Numbered from the stretch's first letter, positions 1 through 7,311 are shown. The stretch: 18,457 bases of DNA from Gammaproteobacteria bacterium (GCA_030618475.1 JAUXDG010000026.1:1-18457), one strand, 5' to 3'. The notes: generated by a model from the sequence alone, not told the origin. Translations and numbers: made by a program.

Positions 1-314
1 CAGCCCAACCGGCTAGCGGTGGTCCTCGGCTTTCGGGCCATGGCGTGACTTCTGAGCAAGGAGCTGCTTCATTCAGGTGGGTGAGAATCTTCCCGATCAC
101 CATCGGCTCTTCGGTGCAGGCAATGATCCTCACCGCCCCGCTGCATGCACGGCAGGTCTCGATGTCGATGCCAAATACGCGTTTCAGACGCTGCGCCCAG
201 GTCATCGAGAAGGTGAGACCGGGAACCGGTCGAGAGGCTGGCCTGGGCCATGCCCGGCGCTCAGCGGGGGTTTTGCTCCTGGCCCTCGTCGGAGGCCTCG
301 GGCTTGTTGCCCAG
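1..314 (-). pseudogene. IS91-like transposase, C-terminal remnant
   Basis: The minus strand encodes the end of an IS91-type (Y2) transposase. Read from about 203 downward it gives TWAQRLKRVFGIDIETCRAC, then a stretch with VRIIACTEEPMVIGKILTHL. This is the typical C-terminal pattern of this family: a CxxC pair (codons at 143-154) followed by an I-A-C-x-E-x-P-x-V-I-x-K-I-L-x-H-L run. The frame stays open to the window edge, so the real end lies outside. Upstream, a PAERRA-like segment sits in the same frame, while the preceding segment LGNKPEASDEGQEQ (264-314) lies in another frame, so the gene is frameshifted. Nothing of the N-terminal catalytic half is present, because at 316 the sequence becomes a polX fragment on the opposite strand. 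The family is clear from the C-terminus; the exact 5' limit is inferred. Confidence 0.6.
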
Positions 315-315
315 G

Positions 316-530
316 CTGGTCGAGCTGGGCGATTTGCGTGGAGATCTGCACGCCTGGAATACCTGGCGATTACCGGTCCCACCAGGCGTCTTACTGTCGC
401 CCACGGCCTGGACAGCAAACGACTGTTTGCACAACTCGAACGGATTGATGAGTTCAACGCCAACGGGCACGGCATCACGCTGCTGAAAGGTATCGAAGTC
501 GATATCCTCGAGGATGGCAGCCTTGCGTAA
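316..530 (+). pseudogene. polX: DNA polymerase X (PolX) PHP-domain fragment
   Basis: Two pieces of a bacterial PolX PHP (polymerase and histidinol phosphatase) domain lie end to end in different frames. The first, LVELGDLRGDLH, runs from 316 to 351 and carries the Asp-Leu-His of the PHP metal site. The second starts at 354 with LEYLAIT and continues through RRLTVAHGLDSKRL and LLKGIEVDILEDGSLA to a TAA at 528-530. In intact PolX about twenty or more residues separate these two motifs, so an internal out-of-frame deletion has occurred. The polymerase X domain upstream is absent, as is everything after the GIEVDILEDGSL motif. The product would not be functional. The opposite-strand transposase remnant ends where this fragment begins, which suggests an insertion or recombination broke the gene. 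Confidence 0.7.
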
Positions 531-588
531 ACTGCTGGCTGCAACCCGATGAGTTAATCAGATACTCGATTAATCCACATACGCCTTA

Positions 589-616
589 TTGCATACACAC
601 GTCATTGCGGTATAAG
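589..616 (+). promoter_or_regulatory. Putative sigma70 promoter for the Crp/Fnr regulator
   Basis: TTGCAT (589-594) and TATAAG (611-616) are separated by 16 bp and lie 44 bp before the regulator's ATG at 660. The surrounding sequence is AT-rich. No perfect FNR or CRP operator was seen here. The match is by eye. Confidence 0.35.
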
Positions 617-659
617 TAGTTTACGGCTTTGAAAACTGACATCATTTTTGGGTAAAAAG

Positions 660-1343
660 ATGGTTAATGAAGAGAACGCATTAATGTTAGGCATGAGCGA
701 TCAAAACGTTCTTTCGGATGTTTTCCCGGCTATCGCCAACATGCCGGAGTTACAAGACTACGCCTGGAAAAAGCAACGTTTTCACGCCGGCGAAACACTG
801 TTCATGCCGGGCAATTCCTGCCACCGATTCATGCTACTCGGCAATGGATCAACCCGCGTTGAATTACAGAATGCGCAATCTCGATCAATGTTGCTATACC
901 GTATCGAACCCGGACAGCTCTGCATCCATTCATTGATAAATCTCATTAACGATGAAGATTATAGCTTTATCGCTACCGCCGATTGCGATGGCTGGTTCTG
1001 TTGGGCAGACAAGCAACAATTTCACGCCTGGATGGAAACCTCCAGCCCCTTCCACCATTGGATTCTGAATAATATTGGTGCACGCTTTAAGCAGGTAGTC
1101 GATCGTTTTGCTCAGCACGCCTTCCTTCCAGTAGATGCACGTCTCGCAAGCTTATTGATTGAAAAAATGGGTGCTGACCAAACAATCACCATCAAACAGG
1201 CCGAACTCGCGAGCGAATTGGGTACCGCAAGAGAGATCGTTTCACGCCATTTATCCCGTTGGCAAAAACTCGACATACTGGAAACCCAACGCGGCGTTAT
1301 AAAAATCAATAACATAGAAGCCTTAGTAGACATCGCTGTGTGA
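660..1343 (+). CDS. Crp/Fnr-family transcriptional regulator
   Basis: A 227-residue protein with the two-domain Crp/Fnr layout. Residues about 35-120 form the cyclic-nucleotide-binding-like beta roll (FHAGETLFMPGN, then RIEPGQLCIHSL). A long dimerisation helix follows at about 128-155. The C-terminal winged helix-turn-helix spans about 175-218, with ITIKQAELASELGTAREIVS and the recognition helix near 189-201. The N-terminal cysteine cluster that binds 4Fe-4S in true FNR is missing; the cysteines are scattered (54, 88, 109, 114), so it is not an FNR oxygen sensor. I chose ATG at 660; an in-frame TTG at 648 would add four residues, and no strong Shine-Dalgarno decides it. It probably controls the membrane-protein gene 98 bp downstream, which is inferred from adjacency. 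Base composition is AT-richer than the rest of the window. Confidence 0.85.
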   Translation: MVNEENALMLGMSDQNVLSDVFPAIANMPELQDYAWKKQRFHAGETLFMPGNSCHRFMLLGNGSTRVELQNAQSRSMLLYRIEPGQLCIHSLINLINDEDYSFIATADCDGWFCWADKQQFHAWMETSSPFHHWILNNIGARFKQVVDRFAQHAFLPVDARLASLLIEKMGADQTITIKQAELASELGTAREIVSRHLSRWQKLDILETQRGVIKINNIEALVDIAV

Positions 1344-1410
1344 CATGGTCTCAGAACTTTTTTTCTGTGTGACAAAGTTACAAAGTTAACAATCTCTTTT
1401 CCCTACACTG

Positions 1411-1435
1411 GTTCTCAATCTAAATTATCGAGAAC
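1411..1435 (+). promoter_or_regulatory. Inverted repeat upstream of the membrane-protein gene
   Basis: GTTCTC (1411-1416) and GAGAAC (1430-1435) form an inverted repeat with a 13-bp spacer, ending 6 bp before the ATG at 1442. Further upstream a Crp-like half site TGTGA (1368-1372) is followed by TTACA (1378-1382), with the short tandem ACAAAGTT repeated twice. Either could be an operator for the neighbouring Crp/Fnr-family regulator. Neither is a textbook Crp or Fnr site, so this is only a candidate. Confidence 0.3.
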
Positions 1436-1441
1436 TTAATC

Positions 1442-2665
1442 ATGTTTACACAGAAAAATGCCCCATCATGGTCACCGCTGTATTTTCTGTCGGCGCTGGG
1501 AGCTGGCGGCATGGTAGTGACTTTCTTCATGTATCTATTATTTTGGACGGCTCATCCAGGCCAACCCATACCCGTCTATGAAACCTGGACAGTCGCCTTT
1601 GCTCAAGGAACATTGCTTGAGCAAATAGCCATTGGCATTGCCATCACCGGCATAGCTTTCTTCACGCTTTACCACGTGATTTTATTGGTATGGAATCTCA
1701 ATCAATATAAACACTGGAAGGCTGCAGCACAGCTGGAGAAAATCGAAGGATCAAACGCACACACACAGTTGCTCGCGATTCCCCTGACTCTGGCAATGAC
1801 AATCAATGCCAGCTTCATCGGTGGTGCATTATTTGTACCTGATCTATGGTCGGCAGTTGAGTATCTTTTCCCTCTCGCGATGACTGGTTTTGTTGCACTG
1901 GGTATTTGGGCGATGCGTTTGTATCTGAGCTTTTTCAGTCACACCGTTAGCAAAAAGAGCTTTGATAAAACAATCAATAACTCTTTTGCTCAGCTACTGC
2001 CAGGTTTTGCTTTTGCCATGATCAGTGTGGGCTTGGTTGCGCCTGCGGCAATGAGCCATAACAGCACCATAGTGGCTTTTAGCATCTTTTCAGCCTTTCT
2101 CTTTATCGTGCCCGCTGTGTTCATCACCTTGGTAAAGATGGTCATCGGTATCGGTCATCTGCTTGAGCACGGCGCCAACAAAACCACTTTGCCAACGTTG
2201 TGGGTTGGTGTCCCCATTCTCACCACCTTGAGTATTGCGGCACTTCGTCTTGACCATGGTGTGTCGCACACACTCGGTCTCGGAGAGAGCACAAACTCAC
2301 CTGTCTTGTTCCTGGGCTTTGTATTAGCCACTCAAATCTTTTTGATCTTACTTGGCTCTGCCGTGATGAAGCGCATGCATTACTTCCGCTCTGTATGGAA
2401 CGGTGAAGAACAAACGCCCATCATCTATGCCTTAGTTTGTCCGGGTGTGGCATTATCAATCTCGATGCATTTCTTCATCAACAAGGGACTTGTGACAGCC
2501 GATCTAATCGAAAAATTCGGTATCGCTTACTGGTCATTCACCAGCATGGCTATCATGGTTCAGATCCTTACCGGGATAACCTTGTTCAGACTGATTCAGC
2601 AACTGATCGGTTTCACTGCGAAAAAGCCCGAGTCCAATATGGACCTACGCTTAAAGACCACATAG
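1442..2665 (+). CDS. Polytopic membrane protein with a single Cys, possibly TsoY-like
   Basis: A 407-residue integral membrane protein with about ten hydrophobic segments (near residues 18-36, 60-85, 110-132, 142-165, 187-207, 211-235, 252-268, 288-308, 327-345 and 363-385). Overall it resembles TDT/SLAC1-type carriers (the TehA class) in size and helix count, but I do not recognise a firm family. It has exactly one cysteine, Cys333, in the motif VCPGVA near the start of a helix. From memory this recalls a family catalogued as TsoY-like (seleno)proteins, where selenocysteine or cysteine occupies such a position; treat that as low confidence. The start ATG has only a weak upstream purine run (GAG). 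It follows the Crp/Fnr regulator at 98 bp and is likely its target. Codon use is AT-rich compared with later genes, a sign of transfer. Transport substrate is unknown. Confidence 0.7.
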   Translation: MFTQKNAPSWSPLYFLSALGAGGMVVTFFMYLLFWTAHPGQPIPVYETWTVAFAQGTLLEQIAIGIAITGIAFFTLYHVILLVWNLNQYKHWKAAAQLEKIEGSNAHTQLLAIPLTLAMTINASFIGGALFVPDLWSAVEYLFPLAMTGFVALGIWAMRLYLSFFSHTVSKKSFDKTINNSFAQLLPGFAFAMISVGLVAPAAMSHNSTIVAFSIFSAFLFIVPAVFITLVKMVIGIGHLLEHGANKTTLPTLWVGVPILTTLSIAALRLDHGVSHTLGLGESTNSPVLFLGFVLATQIFLILLGSAVMKRMHYFRSVWNGEEQTPIIYALVCPGVALSISMHFFINKGLVTADLIEKFGIAYWSFTSMAIMVQILTGITLFRLIQQLIGFTAKKPESNMDLRLKTT

Positions 2666-2712
2666 GCCATCTAAAACTGATGGCTTATATTCTTCCCAAG
2701 CAATAGAAAGGG

Positions 2713-2734
2713 GCTGTCGATCTTAATCGACAGC
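2713..2734 (+). terminator. Perfect 9-bp hairpin after the membrane-protein gene
   Basis: GCTGTCGAT (2713-2721), loop CTTA, ATCGACAGC (2726-2734) form a perfect stem 47 bp after the stop codon. No T-run follows, so it is not a classical intrinsic terminator. It may stabilise the 3' end or mark the edge of the AT-rich island. Confidence 0.4.
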
Positions 2735-2856
2735 TGGCGTGGTGCCGCGAGGCGTTGTAGGCTTAACAGAGGATAACCCAATCATTTGACTTGAAACTAT
2801 CACCTTAACCCAATGCAGAACAACCAGACGCCAGATCCAGAAATCAAATTCCGCCC

Positions 2857-3303
2857 GTGAATGCAACTGCTGTTGCTGGCGGCCCTGCCTGGCATGGCAT
2901 ACCTTTTCCATATCGAAGCGGTACCGCCCTGATTTATCGCCTGACCGAACAAGCTGTCTACCCCCGCTCGCCTGCTGAGATAATTGAACATGCCTTCAGC
3001 ACAGACCGGCGCGTACTGTTGTTCGGTCAGCCGGGTATCGGCAAGTCGACCTTCGCCCGGGAACTGGCGGCTGCGCTGCATGAGATGGGGCGCAGCTGCT
3101 GCTGCATCGGGGCTGATCCGGGTTCACCCCGTTTCGGGTTGCCCGGTGCTGTCTGCCTGGGGCACTGGGATGGTGAAAACTGGCAAATGATCGGCTATGA
3201 GGCACTGTGCACGCTGGATGCCGGGCGTTTCCGGCTGCCGCTGTCCGCGGCTGTGCGGCGCCTGACTGATACCGTTCCACTTTTCCCGGCGCTATGCCGG
3301 TGA
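2857..3303 (+). pseudogene. Truncated Clp1/Grc3-like P-loop protein (polynucleotide kinase family)
   Basis: The 148-residue frame contains a clear Walker A motif, LLFGQPGIGKSTFA (about residues 54-67). It is followed by GADPGSP and a FGLPGAVCLGHW segment, then ALCTLDAGRFRLPL. This order matches the bacterial P-loop proteins related to Clp1/Grc3 polynucleotide 5'-kinases, which are usually well over twice as long. The protein stops at 3303, right after the region that precedes Walker B, so the catalytic domain is incomplete. A second frame is open from the same region to a TAA at 3383-3385 (including GDVAPLYTEIAAVCSRL) and may be the displaced tail. At the 5' end, an overlapping frame starting with an ATG near 2860 encodes a hydrophobic MQLLLLAALPGMAY and stops at about 2931, which hints at another frameshift. 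I read this as a decaying gene rather than a functional short kinase. Confidence 0.5.
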
Positions 3304-3475
3304 TGTCGCACCGCTGTATACGGAGATTGCAGCTGTCTGTTCTCGGCTGGTATCGCCAAATTTGTGCAACGGACGGAAACAATAACGGCGAATTGCCAGC
3401 ACTTACTCTGGTTTTTAGAGTATCTTCATTCCATCCCCGAAAAATGCCATCAAGGCAGTTCCTGGACGACCCAAT

Positions 3476-3508
3476 GTACTTACTATGTGAGTACTGTTGA
3501 AGTATACT
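3476..3508 (+). promoter_or_regulatory. Promoter with embedded GTACT/AGTAC repeats before the RHH gene
   Basis: TTACTA (3480-3485) and TATACT (3503-3508) are spaced by 17 bp, a good sigma70 arrangement. Within and around it GTACT (3476-3480) and AGTAC (3490-3494) form an inverted repeat, and AGTATACT overlaps the -10. Ribbon-helix-helix proteins commonly bind such short repeated sites over their own promoters, so autoregulation is plausible but inferred. Confidence 0.4.
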
Positions 3509-3543
3509 GGACGTCAGGGTACAGCGATTGTGAGTCCACTGTA

Positions 3544-3693
3544 ATGCCGAACAAAGCCGATCGTTTAAATATACGTATCGACGAGAAACTCAAGAAACGA
3601 CTGGAAAAACAAGCGAACAAGGAACAACGCAGCGTATCCAACATGATCTTGAAAGTGATGCGTGATTACCTCGATGACAAAGAAAAAAAATAG
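3544..3693 (+). CDS. Small ribbon-helix-helix (CopG/Arc-like) DNA-binding protein
   Basis: A 49-residue protein. Residues about 6-12 (DRLNIRI) form the DNA-binding beta strand. A charged first helix (DEKLKKRLEKQANKEQ), a turn with RSVSNM and a second helix (ILKVMRDYLDD) complete the ribbon-helix-helix fold. The open frame extends upstream to 3364, but that part has no coding character, and ATG at 3544 begins the recognisable domain. Such proteins act as dimers and usually repress their own promoter, often as antitoxins. No toxin gene follows: the next gene, starting 58 bp downstream, is a CHAD protein. It is therefore an orphan regulator or the survivor of a broken toxin-antitoxin pair. No strong ribosome site is visible before the ATG. 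Confidence 0.7.
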   Translation: MPNKADRLNIRIDEKLKKRLEKQANKEQRSVSNMILKVMRDYLDDKEKK

Positions 3694-3751
3694 GACACCA
3701 GGTTCAGTTCTGGTCAGTGCGATGCGAACAAGAGCGTCTTAAGCCATCTCC

Positions 3752-5317
3752 ATGCGAAAACCTTTTCACTATCCGCTGGCAGACAGCGACAGCCTGCCTC
3801 GCTTTCGTGAGCAACTGTTGCAGCGCTTGCCCTTTGAATCCGCCCCGCCGGAAACATACCAGGTGCATTACTACGACAGCTTCGACTGGCTACTGTTCCA
3901 GGCTGACAAGGTTCTGGCATGGCAACAACGAAGCTCTGATTCGCAGCTGTGTTTACTCAACAGCGGGGACGACAGCACGCGAACGGCTATTCGCCTGGAA
4001 CATCAGCCGCCACGCTTTGCCGATGAGCTACCGCAGGGGCAACTCAGACAGGAGCTGGATGATCTGCTCGGACTGCGGGCGTTCCTGCCTGTTGCCAGCA
4101 TTGAAACACGCAGCCTCGCCTGCCGATGGATAGATAAGGAAGGAAAAACCCGGTTACGCCTTTATCTGGAGCACCACAAACTCGTTCAGCCGGGGGGTAA
4201 ACGCAGCACTTTGTGCAAACAAATACGGGTGGTACCCCTGCAAGGCTACGCAAAGGCCGCAAAACGCGTGATAAGCATCCTGGAAAAAGAGCTCGCCCTG
4301 TGTCCCGGGGACGGAGACCTCCTGAGCCAGGCGCTCGTCAGCATGCACAGAGTACCGGGCAACTATAGCTCCAAACTCAACATTCCGCTGGAGCCGGAGC
4401 TGCGTGCCGATTCAGCCATGCGGCGTATACTGCTGACCCTGCTGGAAGCCATGGAAGTCAATGAAGCGGGCACTATCGCCAACCTTGATACCGAGTTTCT
4501 GCACGATTTCCGTGTCGCCGTGCGGCGCACCCGCTCTGCCCTGGGACAAATGAAAACCGTTTATCCGCCCGCCACCCTCGCCCGTTTCCGCGACAAGTTC
4601 GCCTGGCTGGGATCCATCACCAGCCCGACCCGGGACCTGGACGTGTATCTGCTCAAGTTTGAAAACTACCGGAACCAGTTACCGGAAAACCTGCGGGCAG
4701 ACCTGGAACCGCTGCGGACATTTCTCAAGCGGCATCATGAACAGGAACAGACCAGGCTGTCCAGAGCGTTGCAGACGGCTGCATACCGGCAGCTGAAAAA
4801 CCAGTGGCGCCGGTACCTGACCGCTCCTCTGCCGCAGCGTCCTGCTGCCGGCGATGCACGCAAGCCCATTGGCGAAGTCGGCCCCCGGCGTACCTGGCGC
4901 ATGTACAAACGGGTGTTACGCGAAGGTCAGGCGATAACGCCGGCGTCACCCGCAGAGGCACTGCACGATCTGCGTAAATCCTGTAAGAAGCTCCGTTACC
5001 TGATGGAGTTCTTCCAGCACCTTTATCCAACCAAACAAATACGCGCGTTGATCAAGGAGCTCAAAGGGCTGCAGGAAAATCTCGGTGACTTCCAGGATCT
5101 GGAGGTACAGATCCATGCCCTGAAACAATACAGCGAACAGATGAAGCAGGAGGGTGATATGACACCGCGAACTGAGCTGGCCATGGAATTCCTGCTCATG
5201 AGCCTGGAGACAAGAATGCAGGAAGTCCGTGCCATTTTCGAAAGCCGTTTCCAGCAGTTTGCCTGCAAATCCAATGAAACCCGATTCCGAGGTCTATTTA
5301 ACCCGAGCCAGGTCTGA
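3752..5317 (+). CDS. CHAD domain-containing protein
   Basis: A 521-residue soluble protein. The C-terminal CHAD domain spans about 220-505 and shows both signature helices: HDFRVAVRRTRSAL at 251-264 and HDLRKSCKKLRYLMEFF at 405-421. In this family the histidines and basic residues form a polyphosphate-binding surface. The N-terminal 200 residues hold a degenerate CYTH/triphosphatase-like half, with the segment GKTRLRLYLE at about 131-140 the only recognisable part, so catalytic activity is doubtful. Family knowledge links CHAD proteins to polyphosphate granules. The ParA-like gene starts 10 bp after the stop, so the two are almost certainly cotranscribed. The start at 3752 is the first ATG of the conserved frame; its Shine-Dalgarno is weak. 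Confidence 0.88.
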   Translation: MRKPFHYPLADSDSLPRFREQLLQRLPFESAPPETYQVHYYDSFDWLLFQADKVLAWQQRSSDSQLCLLNSGDDSTRTAIRLEHQPPRFADELPQGQLRQELDDLLGLRAFLPVASIETRSLACRWIDKEGKTRLRLYLEHHKLVQPGGKRSTLCKQIRVVPLQGYAKAAKRVISILEKELALCPGDGDLLSQALVSMHRVPGNYSSKLNIPLEPELRADSAMRRILLTLLEAMEVNEAGTIANLDTEFLHDFRVAVRRTRSALGQMKTVYPPATLARFRDKFAWLGSITSPTRDLDVYLLKFENYRNQLPENLRADLEPLRTFLKRHHEQEQTRLSRALQTAAYRQLKNQWRRYLTAPLPQRPAAGDARKPIGEVGPRRTWRMYKRVLREGQAITPASPAEALHDLRKSCKKLRYLMEFFQHLYPTKQIRALIKELKGLQENLGDFQDLEVQIHALKQYSEQMKQEGDMTPRTELAMEFLLMSLETRMQEVRAIFESRFQQFACKSNETRFRGLFNPSQV

Positions 5318-5327
5318 AGATAACACC

Positions 5328-6083
5328 ATGAAGGTCATTGCCTGTTACAACATTAAAGGCGGGGTCGGTAAAACCGCTTCTGCTGTGAATCTTGCCTATC
5401 TGTCCGCCCAGGAGGGAAACTCGACACTGGTATGGGATCTCGATCCACAAGGCGCTTCCAGCTTTTATTTCCGTATAAAACCCAAAGTGAAAGGCGGCGC
5501 CCAAGGGCTTTTGAGACGTAAGCGGGTGCTGGACGATGTCATCAAGGCCACCGACTATGACCGACTGGACCTTATCCCCGCCGACTTTTCCTACCGTAAC
5601 ATGGATCTGACCCTGGAGCGATTCAGAAAATCAAGCACCCGTCTGCGAAAACTGATCGAGCCGGTGCAAGCTGACTATGACTACCTGTTTCTGGACTGTC
5701 CGCCGAACATCTCGCTGGTTTCGGAAAATGTGTTCCAGGCAGCTGACGTAATGCTGGTTCCCACCATTCCCACCACGCTATCCATACGCACCCTCTACCA
5801 GTTACTGCGATTCTGCGACAAAAGGAAATATAAACACCTCGATATTCTACCCTTCTTCTCGATGGTGGACCGTCGCAAGATCCTGCATCGGGGAATGCTG
5901 GAAGATCCGCCCAGGACGAGAAGCGGGTTTCTGACCAGCGACATCCCTTATTCCAGCGAAGTCGAACAGATGGGTGTTAAACGGGCTCCCCTGGCGACCT
6001 ATGCCCACAACAGCCGGATTGCCGACGCCTACCGGTCGTTATGGAGGGAACTCAATTCCCGGATGGACCATCCTCCAGCCTGA
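5328..6083 (+). CDS. ParA/MinD-family ATPase
   Basis: A 251-residue ATPase with the deviant Walker A motif NIKGGVGKTA, with signature Lys10 and Lys15. It has Walker A' WDLDPQGA (36-43) and Walker B LFLDCPPN (120-127). These are the hallmarks of ParA-type dimerising ATPases that bind DNA nonspecifically and pattern cargo. I placed the start at 5328 because the conserved protein begins MKVIACYNIKGG there; the upstream open frame overlaps the CHAD gene. There is no N-terminal helix-turn-helix and no parB or parS nearby, which argues against plasmid or chromosome partition. Position 10 bp behind the CHAD gene suggests that polyphosphate granules are the cargo, by analogy with McdA and carboxysomes; this is inference. 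It could also be an uncoupled ParA of other function. Confidence 0.9.
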   Translation: MKVIACYNIKGGVGKTASAVNLAYLSAQEGNSTLVWDLDPQGASSFYFRIKPKVKGGAQGLLRRKRVLDDVIKATDYDRLDLIPADFSYRNMDLTLERFRKSSTRLRKLIEPVQADYDYLFLDCPPNISLVSENVFQAADVMLVPTIPTTLSIRTLYQLLRFCDKRKYKHLDILPFFSMVDRRKILHRGMLEDPPRTRSGFLTSDIPYSSEVEQMGVKRAPLATYAHNSRIADAYRSLWRELNSRMDHPPA

Positions 6084-6245
6084 TACCGCGTTACCAGCCC
6101 CATTCCTCACCTTCTGCCCTGGGGCATGTGGTTAAAATTGTGGGAAATCCAAGGTGGTTTCCAACGCATCCACACGGGCAGCACGGACCCTGCCCCCCGT
6201 CGTGCTAAAATAAAAATATCTCCTGTAATCGTTGAGGAACTCAAG

Positions 6246-6803
6246 ATGAAAGACAAACAAACGTCAGCCACTGTGATCCTGAGCCTGATCGCTATACTAT
6301 CCATGCTGTTGATCGCACCAAACACCCTGGCGGATCGGGGCGGCGACAGGCGCTGGGGACCACCGGGTAAACAGCATGGTTCACACTATTATCCGCCAAG
6401 GCGGGGCCACGGGTATCGTCCTCACCAGCGGCCTTACTACCGCGGGCCTTACAACCGCGGGTATTACTGGGGTGACGCCTATAAAATCGATGCAGATCCC
6501 TATAAATACCTGGCTATCACCGCAATTGCACTGAAGCTACTCGACAACCTGGATGCAAACCAGCAACGCAGACATGAATCAGCCATGGCTGCAGCCACCA
6601 TGGCCCCGGTGGGCGAGCCCATCGTATGGCAGGATGGCAATGCCTCGGGTTCGGTAAGGACTGTGCGGATCGGCCAATCTTCTTCCGGTCTCCAGTGCCG
6701 CGAATTCCAACATACTGTAACTATCGGGGGCAGAACGCAGCAGGCCTATGGCACGTCCTGTCTTCAACCCGACGGTTCCTGGAAAATCGTCAACACGCCT
6801 TGA
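6246..6803 (+). CDS. Secreted protein with 17-kDa surface-antigen-like C-terminus
   Basis: A 185-residue exported protein. Residues 1-29 are a signal peptide with hydrophobic core ILSLIAILSMLLIA and probable cleavage after LADR-proximal Ala29. The mature N-terminus is rich in Arg, Gly, Pro, Tyr and His (residues 30-75). A short hydrophobic segment (YLAITAIALKLL, about 88-99) follows. The C-terminal 50 residues, with GLQCREFQHTVTIGG and QAYGTSCLQPDGSWKIV, match the tail found in RT0821/Lpp0805-type surface proteins, and the two cysteines may form a disulfide. ATG 6246 is preceded by GAGGAAC (6234-6240), which decides this start over the ATG at 6126. It lies 162 bp after the parA gene and may be a separate unit. 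Function is unknown; envelope location is inferred. Confidence 0.75.
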   Translation: MKDKQTSATVILSLIAILSMLLIAPNTLADRGGDRRWGPPGKQHGSHYYPPRRGHGYRPHQRPYYRGPYNRGYYWGDAYKIDADPYKYLAITAIALKLLDNLDANQQRRHESAMAAATMAPVGEPIVWQDGNASGSVRTVRIGQSSSGLQCREFQHTVTIGGRTQQAYGTSCLQPDGSWKIVNTP

Positions 6804-6936
6804 GAAGCGCCTGTTTCCGTCGCCGGGCAGCACTTTACCCGCGCTGGCACATAATCGCTTTATGTAACCCTTGCCGCAACACGGAAGCTGAGCCAAAAGA
6901 CAAGCAAGTTCAGACAATTATTTATTTCCGCAGCCC
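6804..6936. other. Intergenic stretch without recognisable gene
   Basis: I see no RNA gene, promoter or coding remnant here. Together with the debris up to 7311 it forms about 500 bp with no intact gene. Confidence 0.4.
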
Positions 6937-7104
6937 TTACAGATCGAGTTGTAATTCTTTAACCTGCTTGTGCAAATAGAGTGAGCCACCCCGTCCGCCG
7001 GGCTCGGCCAGGACACAGATTTCGTAGAACTCTCTATTGTTGGGATCGGAGGGCAGTGAGTAGTGGCGCTCCGCGTCACTGCCACGCGGGTCCGTACATT
7101 GGTC
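6937..7104 (-). pseudogene. 3' remnant of an unidentified gene
   Basis: The minus strand is open for 56 codons ending at a TAA (6937-6939). It has protein-like composition, including RHYSLPSDPNNREFYEIC, VLAEPGGRGGSLYL and the tail KQVKELQLDL. There is no start codon with a ribosome site, and an in-frame TAG lies at 7114-7116, inside a copy of the dispersed AGGAGCCTGTC repeat. This suggests that only the C-terminus survives, cut off at the repeat. I do not recognise the family. A plus-strand frame across the same DNA (6981-7235) has skewed, arginine-rich composition and looks like a shadow. Confidence 0.35.
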
Positions 7105-7115
7105 GACAGGCTCCT
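7105..7115 (-). repeat. Dispersed repeat AGGAGCCTGTC, copy 1
   Basis: Minus-strand AGGAGCCTGTC, identical to positions 8685-8695 and 16059-16069 on the plus strand. Here no second hairpin arm is present. It lies at the broken 5' edge of the gene remnant. Confidence 0.5.
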
Positions 7116-7311
7116 AGCACAGATACAACAGAAACACGGCCCCGCTTCGGCCGGGTTGTCCTCCCTGCACGGGCGCTAAGAAATCACGCGAACTGGCTGG
7201 TGAAAGTGTTCCGGCGTCTGAAGGTGCCTCAATAGCCATACCACTACAGCCTGGTCTGGAGGTCGAATTTTCCAGCCGGGCTCACGCTATGATACCGGGC
7301 TGAGCGGGCTG

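Noticed and set aside
3364..3543. 60-codon N-terminal extension of the RHH protein
   Set aside because: The extension has no coding character and overlaps the best promoter; the domain starts at the internal ATG 3544.
5328..6083. ParA as part of a plasmid or chromosome partition system
   Set aside because: No parB, parS repeats or replication gene is nearby, and the partner gene is a CHAD protein.
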